Assembly (NCBI RefSeq): GCF_034669705.1
Contig: NZ_JAXMOR010000011.1
Span: forward strand, 58,186 to 122,185
Source: Marinovum sp034669705
Lineage (GTDB): Bacteria > Pseudomonadota > Alphaproteobacteria > Rhodobacterales > Rhodobacteraceae
Direction: 5' to 3'
DNA: 64,000 nt
Notes under the pieces: generated by a model
Told to the model about the DNA's origin: nothing
The model's input: the letters and a program-made list of their open reading frames with translations, nothing else
Database searches by the model: none
In this document: positions 41,324 to 49,512 of the stretch, piece by piece
Layout of the letters: each line of letters begins with the position of its first letter
Numbering within the stretch: the stretch's first letter is position 1
Translations under genes and position numbers: made by a program

Positions 41324-42135
41324 GCCATCGCGAGTTGGACGACATGCTGGGGCAGGGCTGGCGCAAGCCGCATTTCATCAAGCGCCCGGCGCTGCGCTGG
41401 GGGCTGCTCCTTGGGTTCATCGCCTACCTGATCGCGGCGTTCCTCACCATCGAGGTCGACTGGAGCCGGGTCTACGCCGGGCTCGACCGCGGCTGGGCCT
41501 TCATCCTGTCCTTCACGCGGCCCGACTTCGTCACTCGCGGGAGCGATATTTGGGGCGGGCTCATGGAGAGCATCGTGATGACGGTGGCGGCCTCGGTCGT
41601 GGGCATCGCGATCTCGATCCCCATCGGGCTGGGCGCGGCGCGCAATGTCGCGCCCTTGCCGGTCTACGTCATCTGTCGCGGCATCGTCGCCATCAGCCGC
41701 GCGCTGCAAGAGATCATCGTCGCCATCCTGCTTGTCGCGATCTTCGGTTTCGGTCCGCTGGCGGGCTTCCTGACGCTCTCTTTCGCGACAATCGGCTTTC
41801 TTTCCAAGCTATTGGCCGAGGACATCGAAGCGATGGACAAGGTGCAGGCCGAGGCGATCCGGGCCTCCGGCGCGCGCTGGATGCAGTGGATCAACTACGG
41901 GGTGCAGCCGCAAGTGATGCCGCGCCTCGTTGGACTGTCGATGTACCGTATCGATATCAACTTCCGCGAAAGCGCGATCCTCGGCCTCGTCGGGGCAGGG
42001 GGGATCGGGGCGACTCTGAACACCGCCTTTGACCGTTATGAGTACGACACCGCCGCGGCGATCCTGATCCTGATCATCGGCATTGTCATGGCGCTGGAAT
42101 ACCTCTCCGGCATCATCCGCGCGAGGGTGCAGTAA
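41320..42135 (+). CDS. phnE: Phosphonate ABC transporter permease PhnE (first copy)
   Basis: Inner-membrane permease, 271 residues, about six helices, with the PhnE motif LAEDIEAMDKVQAEAIRASGARWMQWINYGVQPQVMPR followed by FRESAILGLVGAGGIGATL. Starts within the phnC stop (ATGA) and overlaps the second permease by one base (TAATG). Confidence 0.93.
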   Translation: MSHRELDDMLGQGWRKPHFIKRPALRWGLLLGFIAYLIAAFLTIEVDWSRVYAGLDRGWAFILSFTRPDFVTRGSDIWGGLMESIVMTVAASVVGIAISIPIGLGAARNVAPLPVYVICRGIVAISRALQEIIVAILLVAIFGFGPLAGFLTLSFATIGFLSKLLAEDIEAMDKVQAEAIRASGARWMQWINYGVQPQVMPRLVGLSMYRIDINFRESAILGLVGAGGIGATLNTAFDRYEYDTAAAILILIIGIVMALEYLSGIIRARVQ

Positions 42136-42950
42136 TGCCGGTGTTTGCCAAGGATGGCGCCCAGGTCTGGCGCCTGCGCACCCCGCGCGAAAAGGTGCTG
42201 CGCTGGGGCGGCTGGCTGGCCGGTCTGCTGGTCTTCGCGATCTGCTGGCAGATCATCTCGGAAAGCACGACGTGGTTCTTTGTCTGGGACGCGCCGCGCA
42301 TCGCCAATGATATCTGGACCCGCGCCACGCCGCCGCGCTGGGAATACATCACCCAGCTGGGCCGGCCGATCTGGGACACGCTCAACATCGCCACGCTGGG
42401 CACCATCATCGCGCTGTTCCTCGCGGTGCCGGTGGCGTTTCTGGCGGCGCGCAATACAACGCCGTCGCGGCTCTTCATCCGGCCCATCGCGCTCTTGATC
42501 ATTGTCTCGACGCGCTCGATCAACTCGCTGATCTGGGCGCTGCTCTTGATCGCCATCATCGGGCCGGGGGTCTTCGCCGGTGTCGTCGCCATCGCCATCC
42601 GCTCGATCGGCTTCTGCGCCAAGCTGCTTTACGAGGCCATCGAGGAGATCGACCACGCCCAGGTCGAGGCGATCACTGCCACCGGCGCCAGCCGCTGGCA
42701 GGTCATGGCCTACGGGATCGTGCCGCAGATCATGCCCGCCTTCGCCGGCGTTGCGGTGTTCCGCTGGGACATCAACATCCGCGAGTCGACCGTGCTGGGG
42801 CTGGTGGGGGCGGGCGGCATCGGCCTGCAGCTTTCGGCCTCGCTCAACGTGCTGGCCTGGCCACAGGTGAGCCTGATCCTGCTGGTGATCCTCGCCGCCG
42901 TGGTGATCAGCGAATGGGTCTCGGCCAAGGTGCGGGGGGCGATCATTTGA
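42135..42950 (+). CDS. phnE: Phosphonate ABC transporter permease PhnE (second copy)
   Basis: Second permease, also 271 residues, with YEAIEEIDHAQVEAITATGASRWQVMAYGIVPQIMPA and IRESTVLGLVGAGGIGLQL. It is a diverged paralogue of the first copy; the importer would be a heterodimer, as in other phnDCEE systems. The following HAD gene probably starts in its stop codon (TTGA). Confidence 0.93.
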   Translation: MPVFAKDGAQVWRLRTPREKVLRWGGWLAGLLVFAICWQIISESTTWFFVWDAPRIANDIWTRATPPRWEYITQLGRPIWDTLNIATLGTIIALFLAVPVAFLAARNTTPSRLFIRPIALLIIVSTRSINSLIWALLLIAIIGPGVFAGVVAIAIRSIGFCAKLLYEAIEEIDHAQVEAITATGASRWQVMAYGIVPQIMPAFAGVAVFRWDINIRESTVLGLVGAGGIGLQLSASLNVLAWPQVSLILLVILAAVVISEWVSAKVRGAII

Positions 42951-43852
42951 CCCCGCTGACCGCAGAGGTCGCACTGAAGGCCTATGAGGCCATCCGCCAT
43001 CGCCTGCCTGCCGCCGTCCCTGCCGCAAGGCCCGGGCAGCATTGCGAGACGCTGGCAGACCTGGCCGATGACTTCGATGTCTTCCTGCTCGATGCCTTCG
43101 GCGTGCTCAACATCGGAGAAATTGCCATTCCCGACACGCCGCAGCGGATCGCGGCGCTCAAGGCGGCGGGCAAGCGGGTGTTCGTGGTCTCCAACGCCGC
43201 CGGCGCGCCGCATGCGGCGCTTGTGCGCAAGTACCGCCGCATCGGCTATGACTTCGCGCCAGAAGAGATCATCACCAGCCGGGCCACGCTGCTGGCCGGC
43301 CTGCAGGCGCGGCGCGATCTGCACTGGGGGCTGATCGCCACCCGGTCCAGCGGGTTCGAGGATCTCGAGGGGCTGAACCTGACCTATCTCGAGGACGATC
43401 CGGCGGCCTATGACGCGGTCGAGGGGGTCCTGATGATCGGCAGCGCCGACTGGACCGAGTCGCGCCAGAGCCTGCTCGAGGCGGCCCTGCAGCGCCGCCC
43501 GCGGCCGGTGCTGGTGGGCAATCCCGATATCGTCGCCCCGCGCGAAACCGGTTTTTCGGCCGAGCCCGGCCATTTCGCCCACCGGCTCGCCGACCGCAGC
43601 GGGGTGGTGCCGGAATTCTTCGGCAAGCCCTTCGGCAATATCTTCGACCTCGCCTTTGCCCGGATCGGCACCATCGACCGCGCCCGGGTGCTGATGGTGG
43701 GCGACAGCCTGCACACCGATATCCTCGGCGCCCAGACTGCGGGCCTCGCCTCGGCGCTGATCACACGGTACGGCTTCTTTGCCGGCCAGGACGCAGGGCG
43801 CGCCATCGCCGAGACCGGCATTATGCCGGATTTCATCGTCGCGCGGCCCTGA
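42947..43852 (+). CDS. HAD-superfamily class IIA phosphatase
   Basis: A 301-residue hydrolase of the NagD/phosphoglycolate-phosphatase branch. Motif I is FDVFLLDAFGVLN with the nucleophile Asp, motif II VFVVSNAAGAPH, the cap domain lies between, motif III lysine is in FFGKPFGNIFDLAF and motif IV is VLMVGDSLHTDILGAQTAG. Start is taken as TTG 42947 overlapping the phnE stop, preceded by GGGGGG; an ATG at 42914 would lie well inside phnE. Being coupled to the importer, it probably dephosphorylates the imported organophosphate or a product of it; this is inference. Confidence 0.85.
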   Translation: MTPLTAEVALKAYEAIRHRLPAAVPAARPGQHCETLADLADDFDVFLLDAFGVLNIGEIAIPDTPQRIAALKAAGKRVFVVSNAAGAPHAALVRKYRRIGYDFAPEEIITSRATLLAGLQARRDLHWGLIATRSSGFEDLEGLNLTYLEDDPAAYDAVEGVLMIGSADWTESRQSLLEAALQRRPRPVLVGNPDIVAPRETGFSAEPGHFAHRLADRSGVVPEFFGKPFGNIFDLAFARIGTIDRARVLMVGDSLHTDILGAQTAGLASALITRYGFFAGQDAGRAIAETGIMPDFIVARP

Positions 43853-43928
43853 GCGGCGCGAAATCGGCCCATCCTGGCATGGAACTCTGCCGGGCTTTGA
43901 GGCAAAAAGGCCGGCAGGAGGCCTCAAG

Positions 43929-44876
43929 ATGACCGACACCCCAGCCAAAGGCTGCTGCGCCCCGGCGCGCGAGGACGAAACCGCGACACGCCCGACGCAG
44001 GCGACCCGGTCGCACGACCCGCAGGCGCGCGAGACCGATCCGCCCGAACGGGTGCGCATTCCCGGCGGCCGCGGGCTGATCGGCACCGACCGGCCAGAGC
44101 TGCCGATCGACGGCGAGGCACCGCTGCGCCAGACCCGGATCAAAGCCTTCGAGATGGACGCCACCACCGTCACCAATGCCCGTTTCCGCCGGTTCATCGA
44201 GGCCACCGGCTATGTCACCGATGCCGAGCGGCTGGGCAATTCCTTCGTGTTCCAGAACCTCTTGCCGGCCGATCATCCGCCGACACAGGCGGTTGCGGCG
44301 GTGCCCTGGTGGCGAGTGATCGATGGCGCCAGCTGGGCTGAACCGCTGGGGCCGGGCTCTGCCGCGGCCTGTCTCGACGATCACCCGGCGGTGCATGTGA
44401 GTTGGAACGACGCACAGGTCTTTGCCCGCTGGGCCGGGGGGCGTCTGCCCACCGAGGCCGAGTACGAGCATGCGGCGCGGGGCGGGCAGGGCGACGTGCG
44501 CTTTCCCTGGGGCGATCTTGAGCCCAACGATCAGGATCATTTTCCCTGCAACATCTGGCAAGGGCGGTTTCCGCAGACCGACCTGGGGCTCGACGGATAT
44601 CGCGGCACCGCGCCGGCGCGTTCCTTCGCGCCCAATGCCTACGGGCTCTATCACATGGTCGGCAATATCTGGCAGTACACCAGCCAGCCGTTCAAGGTGA
44701 AGTCGCTGAAGAAATCGGTGCAGCAGGCGCATGCCGACAAGGTCGGCTACAAGCTGGCCAAGGGCGGCTCGTTCCTCTGCCACGCCAGCTACTGCTACCG
44801 CTACCGGATCGCCGCGCGCACCGGCTCGACCCCCGACAGCACCACCTCGCACCAGGGGTTCCGGCTGGTCTATTGA
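43929..44876 (+). CDS. Formylglycine-generating enzyme (sulfatase-modifying factor) family protein
   Basis: A 315-residue protein of the FGE/SUMF1 family, which oxidises a cysteine in sulfatases and related hydrolases to formylglycine. Marks are FEMDATTVTNARFRRFIEATGYVTDAE, HVSWNDAQVFARWAGGRLPTEAEYEHAARGG and NAYGLYHMVGNIWQYT. The C-terminal active-site cysteine pair is present (Cys284 and Cys289 in SFLCHASYCYRYR), followed by SHQGFRLVY, so it should be a true FGE and not only a lectin-like relative. AGGAGG lies seven bases before the ATG. No target sulfatase or phosphonate-monoester hydrolase is in the window. Confidence 0.88.
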   Translation: MTDTPAKGCCAPAREDETATRPTQATRSHDPQARETDPPERVRIPGGRGLIGTDRPELPIDGEAPLRQTRIKAFEMDATTVTNARFRRFIEATGYVTDAERLGNSFVFQNLLPADHPPTQAVAAVPWWRVIDGASWAEPLGPGSAAACLDDHPAVHVSWNDAQVFARWAGGRLPTEAEYEHAARGGQGDVRFPWGDLEPNDQDHFPCNIWQGRFPQTDLGLDGYRGTAPARSFAPNAYGLYHMVGNIWQYTSQPFKVKSLKKSVQQAHADKVGYKLAKGGSFLCHASYCYRYRIAARTGSTPDSTTSHQGFRLVY

Positions 44877-44885
44877 GAGGGGTAG

Positions 44886-44908
44886 GGGCCACCGTCATCC
44901 GGTGGCCC
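44886..44908. terminator. Stem-loop between convergent FGE and isomerase genes
   Basis: GGGCCACCG-TCATC-CGGTGGCCC, nine perfect pairs, placed 10 bases from either stop codon. It can serve as a bidirectional transcription end, although neither strand has a T-run. Confidence 0.6.
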
Positions 44909-44918
44909 GCCGTCAGGC

Positions 44919-45605
44919 TCAGGCGAGCCAGGTCTTGTAGTCGCTGACCAGCAGGTGCTTGGGCGCCACGTCTTCCTCGATCTCGGCAAACCGGCCGATC
45001 GGTTCGCGGAAGACATTGTCGGTCTCGTCGTCGTTCACCGTCGAGACCTCGCCGATCAGCACGTCGCCGCCCTCGCCCCAGAAGGCATGCCAGTCGCCGG
45101 GCATCAGGGTGACGCTTTCGCCGGGGGCGAATTTCAGCTTTTCGCCGGGGGCAAACTCGCGGCGGATGCCGTCGCACCAGACGGTGCCGCCCTTGTCCTC
45201 GGCGAAATTGCCCTCGTCGTCAGAGCCGTAGAGCTCGATGACCATGGTGGCGCCGCCGCGGTTGATGATGTCTTCGGCCTTGATCACATGGGTGTGCATC
45301 GGCGAGAGCTGGTCCTGCCGCGAGATCAGCAGCTTTTCCGCATAACACATGCCGCCGCCGCGCTGCAGGTCGGCGAGCCGGCCGTTGCGCAGGGTAAAGA
45401 GGAACAGCCCCAACTCGTCGAACCGGCCTTCGCCGTAATCGGTGATGTCCCAGCCGCAGCGCGCCTCGATCACCGCGCGGGCTTCGTCCTTGCGCGACTT
45501 GAAGTCCTCTGGCGTCCAGTAGGCAAAGGGCGGCAGGACGAAGCCATGGCTGCGGATCATATCGTCCGCCTGAGCCATGATGTCATTGATGCGGGAGCGT
45601 TTCAT
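44919..45605 (-). CDS. D-lyxose/D-mannose isomerase-like cupin (sugar isomerase)
   Basis: A 228-residue cupin-fold sugar isomerase of the D-lyxose isomerase family, which interconverts D-lyxose and D-xylulose or D-mannose and D-fructose. Likely metal ligands are His104 and His106 (LSPMHTHVIKAEDIINRGG), a nearby Glu and His173 (LMPGDWHAFWGEGG). The N-terminal helix FVLPPFAYWTPEDF and DYGEGRFDELGLFLFTLRNG are typical. It is a single gene convergent with the FGE gene, with an unusually structured intergenic region upstream. The physiological substrate is not known. Confidence 0.86.
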   Translation of the reverse strand: MKRSRINDIMAQADDMIRSHGFVLPPFAYWTPEDFKSRKDEARAVIEARCGWDITDYGEGRFDELGLFLFTLRNGRLADLQRGGGMCYAEKLLISRQDQLSPMHTHVIKAEDIINRGGATMVIELYGSDDEGNFAEDKGGTVWCDGIRREFAPGEKLKFAPGESVTLMPGDWHAFWGEGGDVLIGEVSTVNDDETDNVFREPIGRFAEIEEDVAPKHLLVSDYKTWLA

Positions 45606-45931
45606 GCGGCAACCTCGAAAGTGAAAAGGACTGTTGCGTTGTAGTAGGGCGCATTCCGTTTGGATTCAATCGACGTTGCTGAATTGCGCCCGGTCCGGAC
45701 CAAGGGCTCAGCCCGCCGGTCTCTCGGCAGCACTTTGCACGCAAAGTGCGAGGGGCCAGCGGCTGCCCGCCCCGTCGCACCAAAGGTGCGCCGACAAACC
45801 GTGGCATACCTCTGGCGTGACCGGTTGCTGCAGGCGCAATGCTGCGAGGTGACCTTGGCTGCCATTAAGCGCCGGGACACCCGCTTTGCAGCGGCCCCTC
45901 GCGGGCAGCCGCTGGCCCGGCTAACGCAAGT
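45606..45931. other. Structured intergenic region between CBS-protein and isomerase genes
   Basis: No gene seen in 326 bases. It contains a 9-base-arm palindrome (45730-45749), a GCACC-AAA-GGTGC hairpin (45777-45789) and a perfect 17-base inverted repeat (45754-45770 with 45901-45917). The promoter of the isomerase gene must lie in the left part. Confidence 0.65.
45730..45917. repeat. Compound inverted-repeat element
   Basis: GCACTTTGC-AC-GCAAAGTGC forms a near-perfect 20-base palindrome, then GGCCAGCGGCTGCCCGC (45754-45770) is repeated inverted at 45901-45917, with a third small hairpin between. The layered palindromes resemble a REP-like or miniature mobile element, or a decayed insertion-sequence end. 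Confidence 0.55.
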
Positions 45932-46453
45932 CTAGCCGACGATCAGCTGCTTGAGCTGCAAGGCCTCGTATTCCAGCGCTGTCAGGCGATAGTTCACCAC
46001 GTCCCCGATCGAGATCAGCCCGACCAGTTGGCCCGCCTCCATCACCGGCATGTGGCGAAACCGGCCGTCGGTCATCCGCCGCAGCACCGTCACAAGGGTC
46101 TCGTTCGGCGTGGTGGTCTGCACCTCGGTCGACATCAGCTCGGACACCTTCTGCGGCAGGGTGTGGCCCGGCGTGTCGGCCAGCCGGCGCACCACGTCGC
46201 GCTCCGACAGGATGCCCACCAGCTCGCCCTGCGGGCTCTTGACCATCAGCGCGCCGATCTTCTTGTCGCGCAGCACCTCGACCGCATGGCCAACGGTATC
46301 TTCGGGCGCGATCCAGAACATCTCGCCGCTCTTGCTTTCCAGCACCTGCGCCACGGTGGCCTGGGCGGCCGACATGTTGGTCTGCACCGATTGGCTGGAG
46401 GTTCTCTCGTGCTTTTCCGAGTCGCGGGTTTTTGGCTGATAAGACGCCGGCAT
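45932..46453 (-). CDS. CBS-domain-pair protein
   Basis: A 173-residue cytoplasmic protein with two CBS motifs (about residues 35-95 and 100-160): MFWIAPEDTVGHAVEVLRDKKIGALMV ... GILSERDVVRRLA, and VQTTTPNETLVTVLRRMTDGRFRHMPVM ... GLISIGDVVNYRL. CBS pairs bind adenine nucleotides or NAD and act as energy or redox sensors. It stands alone, and the 26-residue polar N-terminal extension may not be conserved (an internal Met27 is possible), but ATG 46453 has GGAG upstream. Confidence 0.88.
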   Translation of the reverse strand: MPASYQPKTRDSEKHERTSSQSVQTNMSAAQATVAQVLESKSGEMFWIAPEDTVGHAVEVLRDKKIGALMVKSPQGELVGILSERDVVRRLADTPGHTLPQKVSELMSTEVQTTTPNETLVTVLRRMTDGRFRHMPVMEAGQLVGLISIGDVVNYRLTALEYEALQLKQLIVG

Positions 46454-46506
46454 GGTAATCTCTCCGTGTTTCCCTTTATACGCTATAGAAAATCGTGCCT
46501 GTGTAA

Positions 46507-46719
46507 ATGGGTTCCAACACGCGCATAAAGGTCCGCTGCTTGACAGATTTCACCCTCACGCCTGCGCTCGCGACGGCGCTCTTCGTCATCGCCTGTCTGG
46601 CGGGCATGCGCTATCGCTCGGTCTGGAAGGCGGAAGGCCCCCGCAGCCGGCTGTGGCTCTACGGGGTGATCGCCGCGGCGACGCTGCTGGTGCTGGGGTT
46701 TGTACCGATGCGGGGCTGA
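46507..46719 (+). CDS. Small two-helix membrane protein, unknown
   Basis: A 70-residue hydrophobic product with two membrane helices (about 18-35 and 50-66) separated by a charged loop (YRSVWKAEGPRSRL). An alternative start is TTG 46540, which has AAAGG upstream. It diverges from the CBS gene and converges with nqrM, five bases away. No family recognised; coding status rests on the clear helix-loop-helix pattern. Confidence 0.5.
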   Translation: MGSNTRIKVRCLTDFTLTPALATALFVIACLAGMRYRSVWKAEGPRSRLWLYGVIAAATLLVLGFVPMRG

Positions 46720-46723
46720 GCGC

Positions 46724-46969
46724 TCAGCCCGGCTGTTCCTCGGCCTGCATCTCATCGAGCATCCTGCGCGCCCGCGGACATTGCAGCCGCTCGCGCAGGG
46801 GGCTGTCGGGGTCGATGTCCTTTTTGCAGACCAGGCATTGGTCGGCGTCGGAAATCGCGTTCAGCCCGCCGCAGCTGCCCTTGATGGTGCGGCCGTTCAG
46901 GATGACGCCAAGCGCCATCCCCAGCATCACCAGCAAAAGCAGTCCGAAAGCGAGCAGAAAGGTCGACAT
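46724..46969 (-). CDS. nqrM: Na+-NQR maturation protein NqrM
   Basis: An 81-residue membrane-anchored protein needed to assemble Na+-NQR, probably delivering iron to the site between NqrD and NqrE. It has one N-terminal helix (residues 3-25) and the conserved cysteines of the family: GRTIKGSCGGLN (Cys33), then DQCLVCKKD with CxxC and a fourth cysteine in RLQCPRARR. It lies nine bases after apbE on the same strand, so an apbE-nqrM operon diverges from nqrABCDEF. Confidence 0.93.
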   Translation of the reverse strand: MSTFLLAFGLLLLVMLGMALGVILNGRTIKGSCGGLNAISDADQCLVCKKDIDPDSPLRERLQCPRARRMLDEMQAEEQPG

Positions 46970-46978
46970 GGCGTCCTC

Positions 46979-47998
46979 TTAGGCGGTGACCGCCGCAAAC
47001 CGGTCGGAGGCGGTGGTGACGAAACCCTCGGCAGCGCGGTCGATGAACAGCGCAGCGATGCCTTCGCGCTCGGCGATCTCGAGCCCGCGCTCGCGGCCCA
47101 GAACCAGCAGGGCGGTGGCCCAGGCGTCGGCCAGCATCGCGTTCTCGGTCAGCACGGTGACCGAGGCGGTGTCATGGGTCACCGGTCGGCCGGTGGTGGC
47201 GTCGATGATATGCGAAAAGCGCTGGCCATCGTGGTCGAAATAGTTGCGGTAATCGCCAGAGGTCGCCATGCCCATGCCCGACAGGCCGACAACCTGGCTG
47301 ATGCCGCGGTCGAAGGCCTGCGGCGTCTCGATGCCGATCTGCCAGGGCTGGCCATCGGGATTGCGGCCCGCGGCATAGAGATCGCCGCCGATCTCGACCA
47401 TGTAGTCGGTGATGCCGAAACCGGCCAGCGCGCGGGCGACCTGGTCGACGCCAAAGCCCTTGCCGATCGACGACAGGTAGACATTGGCGCCACCGTTCAG
47501 CTTGGTGAGCGCGGTGCCGTCGGTTCCGACCGAGGTCGACTGGCCACAGCACGCCATTGCCTCGGCAATCTCGGCCTCGGCGGGCAGGTCGCGGCGGCTC
47601 TGGCCGGCGCCAAAGCCCCAAAGGTCGATCAGCGCGCCGACGGTGACGTCGAACCGGCCATCGCTGGCGGTGTTCACCTGCTGAGCGGCCTGCATCACCT
47701 GCGCCAGCTCGGGCGAGACGGTCAGGCTCTCGCCCTCGGCGCTCGCGTTGAAGCGCGAAATCTCGGACCCGGCATCCCAGTTCGACATCTGTTCGTTGAC
47801 CCGGCCAAGGGCGGCGTCGACGGCAGCCTGCAGCTCTGCCTTGTCGACATTGCGGCTGTGATCGACGGCGACGATGGAATAACCTGTGCCCATGGTCAGA
47901 CCAGTCAGCTCCAGTACCGACCAGCCTTTCTTGCACGCCATGAGAAAAAGCGGCATCGCAAACACGCTACGGCGGGTAAGAAGAAGAGGGTCTGTCAT
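46979..47998 (-). CDS. apbE: FMN transferase ApbE
   Basis: Exported flavin transferase (339 residues) that attaches FMN to threonines of NqrB and NqrC. The N terminus has RRSVFAMPLFLMAC, i.e. a twin-arginine-like stretch and a lipobox, so it is probably a lipoprotein. Family motifs: MGTGYSIVAVD, NEQMSNWDAGSEISRFN, DVTVGALIDLWGFG, YMVEIGGDLYAAG, and HIIDATTGRP. The ATG at 47998 with GGAG upstream is preferred over 48037. Its targets are encoded by the divergent operon. Confidence 0.93.
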   Translation of the reverse strand: MTDPLLLTRRSVFAMPLFLMACKKGWSVLELTGLTMGTGYSIVAVDHSRNVDKAELQAAVDAALGRVNEQMSNWDAGSEISRFNASAEGESLTVSPELAQVMQAAQQVNTASDGRFDVTVGALIDLWGFGAGQSRRDLPAEAEIAEAMACCGQSTSVGTDGTALTKLNGGANVYLSSIGKGFGVDQVARALAGFGITDYMVEIGGDLYAAGRNPDGQPWQIGIETPQAFDRGISQVVGLSGMGMATSGDYRNYFDHDGQRFSHIIDATTGRPVTHDTASVTVLTENAMLADAWATALLVLGRERGLEIAEREGIAALFIDRAAEGFVTTASDRFAAVTA

Positions 47999-48165
47999 GG
48001 GACGGCTCCGCTGGCTGCAATCTGGTCCGGTGTTCATTCCGTGAGCTTCTGGGACAGATCGGCACGGGGTTCAACAGTTATTCGAAAGATGGGTGTCTAA
48101 ACCGCCTTTAAAACCCGGACGCAGTGTCGCATAAGGCGGCGGGACAGAAGACAGGACGAAAAGAC

Positions 48166-49509
48166 GTGCAGCAATTTACGTTGAAAAAAGGTCTGGACGT
48201 GCCGGTACTTGGCGCACCCGACCTGACGATTCACGAGGCCGCTCCCGTCCGGACCGCCGCGATTCTAGGCCGGGATTACATTGGCCTGAAGCCGCGACTT
48301 TCGGTTCAGGAGGGCGATGTCGTGGCCGCCGGGGCGCCGATCCTGGCGCATAAGGACACGCCCGAGGTGCAGGTGACCGCGCCGGTCGCAGGCCGAATCA
48401 AGGCGATCAACCGCGGTGCACGGCGCGTTTTGGTCAGTGTCGAGATCGAGGTCGATCATGGCGCCGCCGAGCCGGTGGACTTCTCGCAAGTGGGCGATGC
48501 CGACACTCCCGAGGGTGTGACAGAACGTCTCTGCGCCGCTGGTCTCTGGACCTCGTTTCGCACCCGCCCCTATTCCAAGGTGCCCGCCCCCGACAGCCGC
48601 CCGGCCGCGATCTATGTCACCGCGATGGACAGCGAGCCGCTGTCGGCCGATGCCGCCGTCATCATCAATGACGACGCCGAGGCCTTCACCCGTGGCCTCG
48701 CCGCGGTGGCGCTGCTGACCGAGGGCAACACCTATCTCTGTCAGGAGACCGGCGCCGAGATCCCCGGCACCGATCTGGCCGGCATCACCCCGGCAGCGTT
48801 CTCCGGCCCGCATCCCTCCGGCCTCGCCGGCACCCACATGCATTTCCTCGAGCCGCCGAGCTCTGACAAGATGGTCTGGACCATCGGCTATCATGACGTG
48901 ATCGCCATCGGCCGGCTGCTGCGCGACGGCCACATCAGCGCCGAGCGCATCGTCGCCCTGACCGGCCCGATGTGTTCCAACCCGCGGCTGGTGCGCACCA
49001 TCAACGGTGCCTCGATGCTCGATCTCTGCGCCGAGGACCTCGAGACCGACACGCCGCTGCGGGTGATCTCGGGCTCGATCCTCAGCGGCGATGCCGGCGC
49101 CGGTCCGACCGCCTATCTCGGCCGCTATGCCCGTCAGGTCACCCTGATCGAGGAAGACCGCGAGCAGATCCCGCTGGGCTGGATCCGCCCGATGCCGTCG
49201 AAATACGCCTTCCAGCCGGTGCTGGGCTCGGCCCTGAGCGACAAGCTTTACAAGCTGACGTCGAACCTCAACGGCGGCCGCCGCGCCATGGTGCCGATCG
49301 GCACCTTCGAGCAGCTGATGCCGCAGGACTTCCTGCCGACGCAGCTGTTGCGCTCCCTTCTGGTGATGGACACCGACACCGCCCAGGCGCTTGGCGTGCT
49401 GGAGTTGGACGAGGAAGACGTCGCGCTCTGCGGCTTTGCCTGCCCCGCCAAGTATGAATACGGCCTCGCGCTCCGCGACAGCCTCACCAAGATCGAGAAG
49501 GAAGGGTAG
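48166..49509 (+). CDS. nqrA: Na+-translocating NADH:quinone reductase subunit A
   Basis: Peripheral cytoplasmic subunit of the respiratory sodium pump, 447 residues. Family landmarks are the N-terminal KKGLDVPVLGAP, then GRDYIGLKPRLSVQEGDVVAAGAPILAHKD and the barrel-sandwich segment, and THMHFLEPPSSDKMVWTIGYHDV. The start is GTG 48166 (VQQFTLKKGLD) because family members begin there and AGGA precedes it; the open frame reaches back to GTG 48124. It is the first gene of nqrABCDEF, with nqrB three bases downstream. Confidence 0.95.
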   Translation: MQQFTLKKGLDVPVLGAPDLTIHEAAPVRTAAILGRDYIGLKPRLSVQEGDVVAAGAPILAHKDTPEVQVTAPVAGRIKAINRGARRVLVSVEIEVDHGAAEPVDFSQVGDADTPEGVTERLCAAGLWTSFRTRPYSKVPAPDSRPAAIYVTAMDSEPLSADAAVIINDDAEAFTRGLAAVALLTEGNTYLCQETGAEIPGTDLAGITPAAFSGPHPSGLAGTHMHFLEPPSSDKMVWTIGYHDVIAIGRLLRDGHISAERIVALTGPMCSNPRLVRTINGASMLDLCAEDLETDTPLRVISGSILSGDAGAGPTAYLGRYARQVTLIEEDREQIPLGWIRPMPSKYAFQPVLGSALSDKLYKLTSNLNGGRRAMVPIGTFEQLMPQDFLPTQLLRSLLVMDTDTAQALGVLELDEEDVALCGFACPAKYEYGLALRDSLTKIEKEG

Positions 49510-49512
49510 GCC

